DNA of 64,000 nt. Source: Streptomyces sp. NBC_00193. GTDB taxonomy: Bacteria > Actinomycetota > Actinomycetes > Streptomycetales > Streptomycetaceae. The translations under genes were made by a program, and so were the position numbers. Shown here piece by piece: positions 31,459 through 39,401 of this stretch. Location: positions 558,001 through 622,000 of the forward strand of contig NZ_JAPEMM010000002.1 in NCBI RefSeq assembly GCF_026342735.1, in the 5' to 3' direction. Every line of letters begins with the position of its first letter. Position 1 is the first letter of the stretch. The notes beneath the pieces are model-generated. The model searched no databases. It worked only from the letters and a program-made list of their open reading frames with translations, and had not been told where the DNA came from.

Positions 31459-33672
31459 TTGATCCGCGCCCTGACCGCCTTCGCCACCCGAAGTCCATGG
31501 AAGGTCATAGCCCTTTGGGCGGTGCTGGGCATCGCCCTGACGATCCTCGGCCAGGCGCTGGTGTTCCGCGCCACGCAGCCGAGCACCGGCGCGTTCCTTC
31601 CGGCCTCCTACGATTCGGCGGCCGCGCTGAAGGTCGCCGAGGAGCACTTCGGGGTCAAGCCCGATGCCAACCCGCTGACCGTCCTGGTGGCCCGCGCCGA
31701 CGGTGCGCCGCTGACCGCCGCCGACGAGCGGCTGATCGACTCCGAGGCGGCGAAGCTGACCCGGCAGCGGATCACCATGCCGAAGCCCCGGGACACCCCG
31801 CCCTTCCTGGTGCAGGACCGTTCCCAGGTGCCCCGGATCAGCCCGGCGATGACGGCGCCCGACCGGAGCTTCCGGCTGCTGTCGGTCGAGCTGACCGGCA
31901 ATCCCATGGATCCCGGGATGCAGGACCTGTACCGGGCCTTCCGGGACCACACCCGGGCCGCCTTCGCGGAGGCGGACCTGCGGACCGGGTTCACCGCCGG
32001 GCTCGCGGACACCGTGGACACCGCCGACGCGGAGGAGACCCGGTCGAAGATCGTGGGCGCCGCGATGCTCGCGGTGATCGTACTGCTGCACGTGCTGGTG
32101 TTCCGCAGCGTCCTGGCGGCGTTGCTGCCGCTGGTCGCCGTCAGCATCATCGGCGGGGCCGCGGCCGGGGTCGTCGTCGGCACCGCGCTGCTGACCGGAA
32201 TCGAACTCGACGCGTCCACGCCCCAGTTGATCAGTGTGGTGCTGGTGGGCATCGGCATCGACTACTTCCTCTTCCTGCTCTTCCGCTTCCGCGAGCACCT
32301 GCGCAAGCACCCGGAGCAGTCGGGCCGGGCCGCGGCGGCCGAGGTCGCCGGCCGGGTCGGTACGGCGATCACCTGTGCGGCACTGACCATCGTCGCCGCG
32401 TTCGCCACCCTCGCGGTGGCCACCTTCGGCCAGTTCCGGGTGCTGGGCCCGGCCATCGCCGTGTCCGTGCTGGTGATGCTGCTCGGCAGCCTGACCCTGA
32501 TGCCGGCCATCCTCGCCGTCACCGGCCGCAGGATGTTCTGGCCCTCGCGGGCGCTGAAGCATGAGCCGCGCGAGGGCGTGGCCGCCCGGATGGGCAGCCT
32601 CGTGGCACGACGGCCGCTGACCCTGGTGCTGGCCTCGGTGGCCCTGCTGGGGGCCCTGGCCGCGGGGATGACCGGGATGCGGATGGACTACGGGCAGAGC
32701 AGCGCGGGCGGGGACCACACGGCTTCGGCGGCGACGGCGGCCGAGATCGCCCGCGCACTGCCCGCCGGGGTGTCGGATCCGGCCGGCGTGTTCGTGACCG
32801 TCACCGACGGGGGCACGCTGACGGCCGAGCGCCTCGGCGGACTCTCCCGCGCGCTGGCCTCGGTCGACGGAGTGGGCCAGGTGGCGCCGGCGGTGCTGAG
32901 CGAGGACGGCCGGGCGGCCCGCATCGACGTGTTCCCGACCGCGGATCCGCACGGACAGGAGGCCCGCGACCTGGTGTCCGGCCCGGTCCGGGACGCGGTG
33001 GCCGCGCACCGGCCGAAGGACACCGAGGCACATGTCGGCGGTACCGCGGCGATCTTCTCCGACATCGCGTCCGCCGTGGACAAGGACCTGAAGGTGGTCT
33101 TCCCCGTGGCCGCGGCCCTGATCGCGCTGATCCTGTTCCTGCTGCTGCGCAGCCTGCTCGCGCCGGTGGTCCTGATGCTTTCCGTGGGTCTGGGCTTCGC
33201 GGCCACGCTGGGTGCCTCGACGCTGGTGTTCCAGCACGCGGCGGGCCGGCCGGGCGTCGACTTCTCGCTGCCGCTGGTGCTGTTCCTCTTCGTGGTCGCG
33301 CTGGGCACCGACTACAACATCCTGATCACCGACCGGATCAAGGAGGAGATGGACCGGCCCGGTCCGGCCCGTGCGGCCGTGGCCCGGGCCGTGCGCCACA
33401 CGGCGCCCGCCATCGCGACCGCGGGCCTGGTGCTGGCGCTGTCCTTCGGGAGCCTGGCCGCGAGTCAGGGCTCCGCGACGCAGCAGATCGGCTTCGCCAC
33501 GGGCCTCGGGATCCTGCTCTCCGCGTTCGTGCTCTCCCTCGTGCTGGTGCCGGCCCTGGCCTCGCTCCTGGGCTGGTCCCTGTGGTGGCCGGTCAGGCAG
33601 CGTCCGACGTCCGAGGCGTCGGTGCCGGGCGGCGGCAGGCACCGGGAGCCCGAGCGGATCATGACCGGCTGA
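31459..33672 (+). CDS. MMPL/RND family transporter
   Basis: 737 residues starting at TTG 31459, which follows GGAGGA at ideal spacing. Twelve hydrophobic segments are split by two large extracytoplasmic loops. The second and later halves contain 'GIGIDYFLFLLFRFREHLRK' and 'ALGTDYNILITDRIKEEM', the paired GxxxDY motifs that relay protons. Such proteins export lipids, siderophores or hydrophobic drugs. It is divergent from the two-component system across about 200 bases, a common sensor-exporter arrangement. Confidence 0.93.
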   Translation: MIRALTAFATRSPWKVIALWAVLGIALTILGQALVFRATQPSTGAFLPASYDSAAALKVAEEHFGVKPDANPLTVLVARADGAPLTAADERLIDSEAAKLTRQRITMPKPRDTPPFLVQDRSQVPRISPAMTAPDRSFRLLSVELTGNPMDPGMQDLYRAFRDHTRAAFAEADLRTGFTAGLADTVDTADAEETRSKIVGAAMLAVIVLLHVLVFRSVLAALLPLVAVSIIGGAAAGVVVGTALLTGIELDASTPQLISVVLVGIGIDYFLFLLFRFREHLRKHPEQSGRAAAAEVAGRVGTAITCAALTIVAAFATLAVATFGQFRVLGPAIAVSVLVMLLGSLTLMPAILAVTGRRMFWPSRALKHEPREGVAARMGSLVARRPLTLVLASVALLGALAAGMTGMRMDYGQSSAGGDHTASAATAAEIARALPAGVSDPAGVFVTVTDGGTLTAERLGGLSRALASVDGVGQVAPAVLSEDGRAARIDVFPTADPHGQEARDLVSGPVRDAVAAHRPKDTEAHVGGTAAIFSDIASAVDKDLKVVFPVAAALIALILFLLLRSLLAPVVLMLSVGLGFAATLGASTLVFQHAAGRPGVDFSLPLVLFLFVVALGTDYNILITDRIKEEMDRPGPARAAVARAVRHTAPAIATAGLVLALSFGSLAASQGSATQQIGFATGLGILLSAFVLSLVLVPALASLLGWSLWWPVRQRPTSEASVPGGGRHREPERIMTG

Positions 33673-33688
33673 GCCGCCGGCCGAGCCG

Positions 33689-33744
33689 TGCGGGGGCCGG
33701 CGCGCGAAGCTCCGTAGAACGGGCTTCGCGCGCCGGCCCCCGCA
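33689..33744. terminator. Strong bidirectional hairpin between MMPL and the betaine importer
   Basis: Perfect 22-base arms (33689-33710 and 33723-33744) with a 12-base loop. It lies between two convergent operons and can stop transcription from both. Confidence 0.85.
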
Positions 33745-33770
33745 CACTCGCGCCGACACTCACTCCGACG

Positions 33771-33799
33771 CAGGCTCAGGCTCAGGCTCAGGCTCAGGC
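33771..33799. repeat. Tandem CAGGCT hexamers at the 3' end of the betaine-transporter gene
   Basis: Four perfect hexamers start at 33771, 33777, 33783 and 33789, with a fifth imperfect copy at 33795. The minus-strand gene stops at 33794-33796, so on that strand the tract reads as alternating Ala and TGA codons: several in-frame back-up stops. Confidence 0.85.
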
Positions 33800-35599
33800 G
33801 AGCTTGGCGACCTCGGGGTGCTCGGCCAGCCAGGCGCGGACGGCCTGCTGTTCCTTGCCCTTCCCGGATTCCTGGATCTTGGCCTCCAGGCCGGTCAGCT
33901 GGGCCTCGGTCAGCTTGAAGGAGCTCAGCCACTGGGCGACCTTCGGCTCGTCGGCCGCGAAGCCCTTGCGGGCGACGTTGTGGATGCCGTCCCCCTTGCC
34001 CCAGGCGCCCTGGGGATCCTCGAGCTTGGTCAGCTCGTAGGAGGCGTACGCCCAGTGCGGCGACCAGAGGACGACCGCGACGGGCTCCTTCTTCTCATAG
34101 GCCCGCTTGAGCTCGGCGAGCATGCCCGGGGTCGATCCGTCGACGACCTTGTACTCGCCGTCGAGCCCGTACTGCGGCAGCACCTTGTCCTTGAGGAGGC
34201 CCATCGCGCCGGCGCTGGGCTCGATGCCGATGATCCGGCCCTTGAACTCCCCCGCCTTGCCCTTCAGGTCGGCGAGGGTCTTCACGTCCTTCATGTAGGA
34301 GGGGACGGCCAGCTCGATGGAGGTCGGCTCGTACCAGGTGCCGAGGTCGTCCAGCTTGTTGCCGTACTTCTTCCAGTACTCGGACTGCGTGGTCGGCAGC
34401 CAGGCATCGGTCTGGAAGTCGACCTGGCCCCCGGCGAGCCCGGTGAAGAGCGCGCCGAGTTCCAGCTGCTTGGCCTCGACCTGGTACCCGCGGCGCTCCA
34501 GGAGCTCCTTCCAGAGGAACGTGGAGGCGATGCCCTCGTCCCACGGGATGTAGCCGATGCTGAGCTTGCGGCCCTTGCCGATGTTCTCGACACCGGCCCC
34601 GCCGACGGCGTTGACCTGCGATTTCCCGGAGTCGCCGAAGATTCCGAGGCCGCCCGCGACCAGGGACAGCACCACGGCCGAGGCCACGGCGAAGACGGGC
34701 TGCGGCCGGTGGCTCCACACCTTGGCGGTGCCGGTGGCGGCGGAGCGCGCCTTGGCGAGGGCGCGGCGGCCGAGCGGGGAGACCTGGCGGCCCAGGGCCC
34801 CCGTGATCCGGTCCAGGTACATGGCGAGGATGACGATGGAGATGCCGGCCTCGAAGCCGAGGCCGATGTCCACGCTGCCGATGGCCCGGTAGACGGCGCC
34901 GCCGAGGCCGCCGCCGCCGACCATGCCGGCGATGACCACCATGGACAGGCCCAGCATGATGACCTGGTTGATGCCCGCCATGATGGTGGGCAGCGCCAGC
35001 GGGAGCTGGACCCGTACGAGGGTGTTGCGCGGGGTGGTGCCGAAGGCCTCGGCGGCCTCGACGAGTTCCGCGTCGACCTGCCGGATGCCGAGCTCGGTCA
35101 TCCGGACGCCGGGCGCCAGCGAGAAGATGATGGTGGCGATGATGCCGGGCACCACGCCGACCCCGAAGAAGATGATGCCGGGGATGAGGTAGACCATGGC
35201 CGGCATGGTCTGCATGAAGTCCAGGACGGGCTTCAGGGTGGCGCTGACCTTGTCGGAGCGCGAGGCCCAGATGCCCATCGGGATCGCGAAGACCAGCGTG
35301 ACCAGGGTGGCGACCAGGACCAGCGCGAGCGTGGACATGGCTTCGGGCCACAGGGCGACGGAGTCGACGAGCGCGAAGCCGGCGAAGGCGAGCAGGGCGG
35401 CGAGCAGACCGCGCAGCCACCAGGCGGCGACGGCGAGGACGCCGGCCAGCAGCAGGGGGTTCGGCGCGGACAGGACGGCTTCGATGCCGTCGTAGAGCCC
35501 GGTGACGAGCGCGGCGATGGCGTCGAACAGCCAGGACAGGTGGCTCTGCAGGAAGTCGACACCGCTGTCGACCCAGGATCCGAGGTTCAGGCGGGGCAT
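33794..35599 (-). CDS. proW-proX fusion: Glycine betaine/proline ABC transporter, permease fused to substrate-binding protein
   Basis: 601 residues. The first half is a ProW/OpuAB permease with about six to eight helices ('GLSMVVIAGMVGGGGLGGAVYRAIG' is the ATPase-coupling and following segment). After a further membrane anchor (about residues 310-330) comes a ProX/OpuAC binding domain ('LSIGYIPWDEGIASTFLWKELLE', 'VDFQTDAWLPTTQSEYWKKYG', 'VVLWSPHWAYASYEL' with Trp residues that cage quaternary amines). The fusion tethers the receptor to the permease as in OpuA. Its start overlaps the ATPase stop by one base. The role is osmoprotectant uptake. Confidence 0.93.
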   Translation of the reverse strand: MPRLNLGSWVDSGVDFLQSHLSWLFDAIAALVTGLYDGIEAVLSAPNPLLLAGVLAVAAWWLRGLLAALLAFAGFALVDSVALWPEAMSTLALVLVATLVTLVFAIPMGIWASRSDKVSATLKPVLDFMQTMPAMVYLIPGIIFFGVGVVPGIIATIIFSLAPGVRMTELGIRQVDAELVEAAEAFGTTPRNTLVRVQLPLALPTIMAGINQVIMLGLSMVVIAGMVGGGGLGGAVYRAIGSVDIGLGFEAGISIVILAMYLDRITGALGRQVSPLGRRALAKARSAATGTAKVWSHRPQPVFAVASAVVLSLVAGGLGIFGDSGKSQVNAVGGAGVENIGKGRKLSIGYIPWDEGIASTFLWKELLERRGYQVEAKQLELGALFTGLAGGQVDFQTDAWLPTTQSEYWKKYGNKLDDLGTWYEPTSIELAVPSYMKDVKTLADLKGKAGEFKGRIIGIEPSAGAMGLLKDKVLPQYGLDGEYKVVDGSTPGMLAELKRAYEKKEPVAVVLWSPHWAYASYELTKLEDPQGAWGKGDGIHNVARKGFAADEPKVAQWLSSFKLTEAQLTGLEAKIQESGKGKEQQAVRAWLAEHPEVAKLA

Positions 35600-36672
35600 C
35601 AGGCAGCCACCTCCGCGCAGTCCAGCACGGCGCGTCGCTCGTCGCCGATGAAGGCGACGAGGCGGCCCTGCGGGACGGAGCCGACGACGGTGCCGTCCTC
35701 GGCGGTGACGGCGACGTCGTGCGGGACGCGGGCGCTGACGGCGCACACGTCGGCCAGCGGGGTGCCGGCGGAGACGGTGGGACAGCCGCAGTCCGGCCGG
35801 CCTCCGGGGTCCCCCGTCATGACGGCGTCGGCCGTCAGCACCCGCGAGCGGTCCACGTCCTGGATGAACGAGGCGACGTAGTCGTCGGCGGGGCGGGTGA
35901 GGATGTCCTCGGCCGTGCCCTGCTGGACGATGCGGCCGTCGCGCATGACGGCGATGGAGTCGCCGAGCCGCATGGCCTCGTTGAGGTCGTGGGTGATGAA
36001 GACGATGGTCTTGCCCAGGCTCTTCTGGAGTTCGAGCAGCTGGTCCTGCATGTCGCGGCGGATCAGGGGGTCGAGCGCGCTGAAGGACTCGTCCATCAGC
36101 AGCAGGTCGGCGTCGGTGGCCAGGGCGCGGGCGAGGCCGACGCGCTGCTGCATGCCGCCGGACAGCTCGTCGGGCCAGGACTTCTCCCAGCCGCCGAGCC
36201 CGCAGAGGGCCAGCGCTTCGGCGGCCCGCCGTTCGCGCTCGGCCCGGGGGACACCCTGGACCTCCAGGCCGTAGCCCGCGTTCTCCAGCACGTCGCGGTG
36301 CGGGAACAGGGCGAAGTGCTGGAAGACCATGCTGATCTTGGTGGAGCGTACGCGGCGCATCTCGGCCGGCGAGAGTGCGGTGAGGTCCTCCCCGTCGAAG
36401 AGGATCCGGCCCGCGGTGGGCTCCAGCAGGCCGTTGAGCATGCGCAGCAAGGTGGACTTGCCCGAGCCCGACAGACCCATCACGACGAAGATCTGGCCGG
36501 GCTCGACGCGGAACGAGGCGTCGATCACCGCCGCCGTCGTTCCCTCGGCGCGCAGCTCGTCGCGGTCGGTCTCGCCGCTTTCGAGCGCGCGGACCGCCTT
36601 CTCGACGGCCGCGCCGTTGTCGGGTCCTTGACCGAACACCTTGTACACGTGCTCGGCTATGAGCGTGGACAC
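35599..36672 (-). CDS. proV: Glycine betaine/proline ABC transporter ATP-binding protein
   Basis: About 357 residues. Walker A GLSGSGKST, Q-loop 'MVFQHFALFPHRDVLENAGYGLEVQGV', ABC signature LSGGMQQRV, Walker B 'LLLMDESFSALDP' and the switch His in 'VFITHDLNEAM' are all intact. A CBS-like C-terminal region follows ('DCGCPTVSAGTPLADVCAV'). Two GTG starts are possible, 36672 and 36678; 36672 gives the family-like opening. It is the first gene of the operon and downstream of a possible SigB-type promoter. Confidence 0.93.
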   Translation of the reverse strand: MSTLIAEHVYKVFGQGPDNGAAVEKAVRALESGETDRDELRAEGTTAAVIDASFRVEPGQIFVVMGLSGSGKSTLLRMLNGLLEPTAGRILFDGEDLTALSPAEMRRVRSTKISMVFQHFALFPHRDVLENAGYGLEVQGVPRAERERRAAEALALCGLGGWEKSWPDELSGGMQQRVGLARALATDADLLLMDESFSALDPLIRRDMQDQLLELQKSLGKTIVFITHDLNEAMRLGDSIAVMRDGRIVQQGTAEDILTRPADDYVASFIQDVDRSRVLTADAVMTGDPGGRPDCGCPTVSAGTPLADVCAVSARVPHDVAVTAEDGTVVGSVPQGRLVAFIGDERRAVLDCAEVAA

Positions 36673-36810
36673 ATACACCCCAAGGGTCGTACCGGAGACG
36701 GCCCACCGGCGTGCGTACGGCCGGCGGGCCGTGGAGCGCGACGGGATCCGCCCGTCTCCCGCGCCCCGGCCGCTGTCGGCCGGCGGACGGGTCCGCTCCA
36801 GACAGCGCTA

Positions 36811-36835
36811 CTGCCCATGCTTAACCCTTGCAAAC
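36811..36835 (-). promoter_or_regulatory. Possible SigB-type promoter for the betaine importer
   Basis: On the minus strand GTTT is followed after 15 bases by GGGCAG, close to the Streptomyces stress-sigma pattern GNNT-N14-16-GGGTAC/T but with imperfect -10 bases. It lies about 140 bases upstream of the ATPase start. Its position beside a SigB/F-type sigma gene makes it plausible, not shown. Confidence 0.3.
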
Positions 36836-36855
36836 GGTGAAGTGAGTCATGTCAC

Positions 36856-37998
36856 TTACGCTGCGTCGCCACCCGAACCCGCGGCTGCGCCCGTGCAACC
36901 GGATTCCGCTTGCTGCTCGGACCCGGCTCCGGACTGTTCCGGGTCGGCGAGCATCGAGGCCCGCAGATGGGCGAGCACCCGGGTCAGGAGGCGCGAGACC
37001 TGCATCTGCGAGATGCCGAGTGCGGCGCCGATCTGGGCCTGGGTGAGCTCCTCGCCGAAGCGCATCGACAGCATGCGGCGCTCGCGGTCGCTGAGGCGTT
37101 CCAGCAGCGGTGCCAGGGTCTGGATGTCCTCGACGCGTTCCAGCGCCGGCTCCTCGGCCCCCATCGTCTCGGCGAGGCTGTGGCCCTCGGTGCGGCCGTC
37201 GATCCGTTCGGAGCCCGGGGCGTCGAGGGAGCCGCTGGTGTGGCCGTTGGCGGCGACGAGCCCCTCGATGACCTCTTCGTCGGTGAGCGAGAGGTGCGCG
37301 GCGAGGTCCGCAACCGTCGGCGACCGGTCGAGGAGCGCGGTCAGCTCTTCCTTGGCCTTGGCCAGGTCGATCCGCAGTTCCTGGAGCCGGCGCGGTACGC
37401 GGACCGCCCAACTGGTGTCGCGGAAGTGCCGTTTGACCTCGCCCGTGATGTACGGCATGGCGAGGGAGGCGAACTCCACCTCGCGGGCCGGGTCGAACCG
37501 GTCGATGGCCTTGATCAGGCCGATGGTGCCGACCTGGAGCAGGTCTTCGAGGTCTCCCCCGTCGCCGCGGCCGCGGAAGGGCCGGATCGCGAACCGGACG
37601 AGCGAGCAGTTCATCTCGATGAGGGTCTCGCGGACGTACCGGTACTCGGGGGTGCCCTCGTCGAGCTCGTGGAGCCGCCGGAAGAAGAGCCGCGTCAGCT
37701 CGCGCGCGTCCGCGGGGGCCACCTCGCGGGGGTCCGCGATCCGGGGCGGCAGCACGGTGGGCGCCGGCTCCACGGCGGCGGGGCCGGAGGGTCTGCCTGC
37801 GGCGGAGCCCTGCACGGGGCCGGCCAGCCGGCCCGCGCAGGGGCCGGGGCGGCGACCGGTCCGGGGACCGGGAAGGGAGCCCGGCAGGGCCTCGGCGCGG
37901 GGGCCTGGAAGGGGTCCGGCAAGGGGGCCGGCGGTATGGGAGAACGGGGCGGGTATCGGCACGGGGTCGCTCCTTGGGCTGGTCGGCTTGCGGCGCAT
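36856..37998 (-). CDS. SigB/SigF/SigG-family RNA polymerase sigma factor
   Basis: 380 residues. Region 2 is 'DGGDLEDLLQVGTIGLIKAIDRFDPAREVEFASLAMPYI'; region 3 includes 'RVPRRLQELRIDLAKAKEEL'; region 4 is 'LSDRERRMLSMRFGEELTQAQIGAALGISQMQVSRLL'. About 80 N-terminal residues of Pro-Gly/Ala low complexity precede the sigma core and are not family-typical. Such factors direct stress and development genes and are held by anti-sigma factors. No anti-sigma gene is adjacent here. Confidence 0.93.
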   Translation of the reverse strand: MRRKPTSPRSDPVPIPAPFSHTAGPLAGPLPGPRAEALPGSLPGPRTGRRPGPCAGRLAGPVQGSAAGRPSGPAAVEPAPTVLPPRIADPREVAPADARELTRLFFRRLHELDEGTPEYRYVRETLIEMNCSLVRFAIRPFRGRGDGGDLEDLLQVGTIGLIKAIDRFDPAREVEFASLAMPYITGEVKRHFRDTSWAVRVPRRLQELRIDLAKAKEELTALLDRSPTVADLAAHLSLTDEEVIEGLVAANGHTSGSLDAPGSERIDGRTEGHSLAETMGAEEPALERVEDIQTLAPLLERLSDRERRMLSMRFGEELTQAQIGAALGISQMQVSRLLTRVLAHLRASMLADPEQSGAGSEQQAESGCTGAAAGSGGDAA

Positions 37999-38150
37999 GA
38001 CCTTGATGGGCGTTCACCCTAGCCGGTTCCGCATCCGTTCCCCAGTTCCCTTCTTCCTAGATCAACCGGGCTGATCCCGGCCGCATTTGCGACAGGGATC
38101 CGTTCCGGTCGCACATCGGCCGTCCGGCCGCAGTTCCCTCGGCCGTCCGG

Positions 38151-39398
38151 TCAATTCCCTTCGGCGGCGGGCCCGGTCGCCGCACCGGAAGGGGCTCCGG
38201 GGGCGGTTCGGGCCGTGGTGCCCGACGTGGTGCGGAGCGCCCGGATCAGGGCCTCGACGCCCGTCTCCGCCTTGGAGCGCGGGCATCCCACGTTGAGGCG
38301 CACGAAGCCCGCGCCCTCGGGCCCGTAGGCGGTTCCCGGCATGATCGCCACCTTCTCGGTATGAATCAGCTCACGTTGGAGCACGTCGTCGGGAACCGCG
38401 AGGGGCCGGAGATCGATCCAGGCGAGGCAGCCGGCCTTCGGGGGGCGCCAGTCGAGCGCGGGGAAGGCCCGTACGAGGCGCTCCCGCACCATGTCCAGGT
38501 TCTGCGCGACGTACGCGTTGAGCGCGTCGAGCCACGCTCCGCCCTCGCGGTAGGCGGCGATGTGTCCGGCCACGGAGAGGACGGCCGGGGAGGACAGTCC
38601 GTCGGCGTCCTTGAGGAGGGTGAGGTAGCGCTCGCAGGACTCCGTGTCGCCGAAGATGCCGTAACTGCCGGTCAGTGCGGGGATGTTGAAGGACTTCGAG
38701 GCGGAGGTGACGACGGCCCAGCGGGTGCCGGGGCGGCCGTGCAGCGCCCAGGGGCGGTGCCGGTGGGGGGCGTGCGCGAGGTCGGAGTGAATCTCGTCAC
38801 TGATCACCGCGACCCCGTGGCGTGCGCACAGCTCCGCCATCCGCTCCAGCTCGTCCGCGCTCCATACGTGGCCGGTCGGGTTGTGCGGGGAGCAGAGCAG
38901 CAGGGCGGTGGTGTCGGGGCGGGCCAACTCCCGCTCCAGGGCCTCCTCGTCGTGGAGCGGGACTCCGCGCATCTCCCGGTCCCGGGCCGCGAGCAGCCGC
39001 GGGAAGGCGTCGTAGGCCGGGGTGTGGACGACGACCCGGTCGCCGGGCGAGGTCCAGAGGTCCAGGATCCGGCCGAGCTGGTAGAGGACGGCGGGGGCGT
39101 AGGCGATGCGGTCTGCGGCGATCGGTGTGTCGTAGCGGGCGGCGTACCAGTGCCGGACCGCTTCGAGGAAGTCCTCGTGGCGCCAGCGGGAGTAGCCGAG
39201 GACCCCGTGCTCCAGGCGGCCGCGCAGGGCGGCGAGCACCTCGGGAGCGGTCTCGAAGTCCATGTCGGAGATCGTGAAGGGAAGCAGGTCCGGGGCTCCG
39301 AAGCGGTCCTCGACGTAATCCCACTGGGTGCACCAGGTGCCGTGCCGGTCGACCGGCGCATCGAACTCGTACGCGGCGGGGGCGTGGATGTCGGTCAT
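38151..39398 (-). CDS. malY-like: MalY/PatB-type PLP-dependent C-S beta-lyase
   Basis: 415 residues, fold-type I aminotransferase. It opens 'RHGTCTQWDY'-like ('DRHGTWCTQWDYVEDRFG') and 'PFTISDMDFETAPEVLAAL', diagnostic of the MalY/PatB group. PLP contacts are 'SPHNPTGHVW', 'ISDEIHSDL' and the Schiff-base Lys in 'TSASKSFNIPAL'. It should cleave cystathionine-type C-S bonds. In E. coli MalY also represses the maltose regulon by binding MalT. It lies three bases downstream of a MalX-like PTS gene, the same pair as in E. coli. The last 25 residues are a Thr/Ala/Gly tail. Confidence 0.92.
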   Translation of the reverse strand: MTDIHAPAAYEFDAPVDRHGTWCTQWDYVEDRFGAPDLLPFTISDMDFETAPEVLAALRGRLEHGVLGYSRWRHEDFLEAVRHWYAARYDTPIAADRIAYAPAVLYQLGRILDLWTSPGDRVVVHTPAYDAFPRLLAARDREMRGVPLHDEEALERELARPDTTALLLCSPHNPTGHVWSADELERMAELCARHGVAVISDEIHSDLAHAPHRHRPWALHGRPGTRWAVVTSASKSFNIPALTGSYGIFGDTESCERYLTLLKDADGLSSPAVLSVAGHIAAYREGGAWLDALNAYVAQNLDMVRERLVRAFPALDWRPPKAGCLAWIDLRPLAVPDDVLQRELIHTEKVAIMPGTAYGPEGAGFVRLNVGCPRSKAETGVEALIRALRTTSGTTARTAPGAPSGAATGPAAEGN

Positions 39399-39401
39399 GG
39401 G

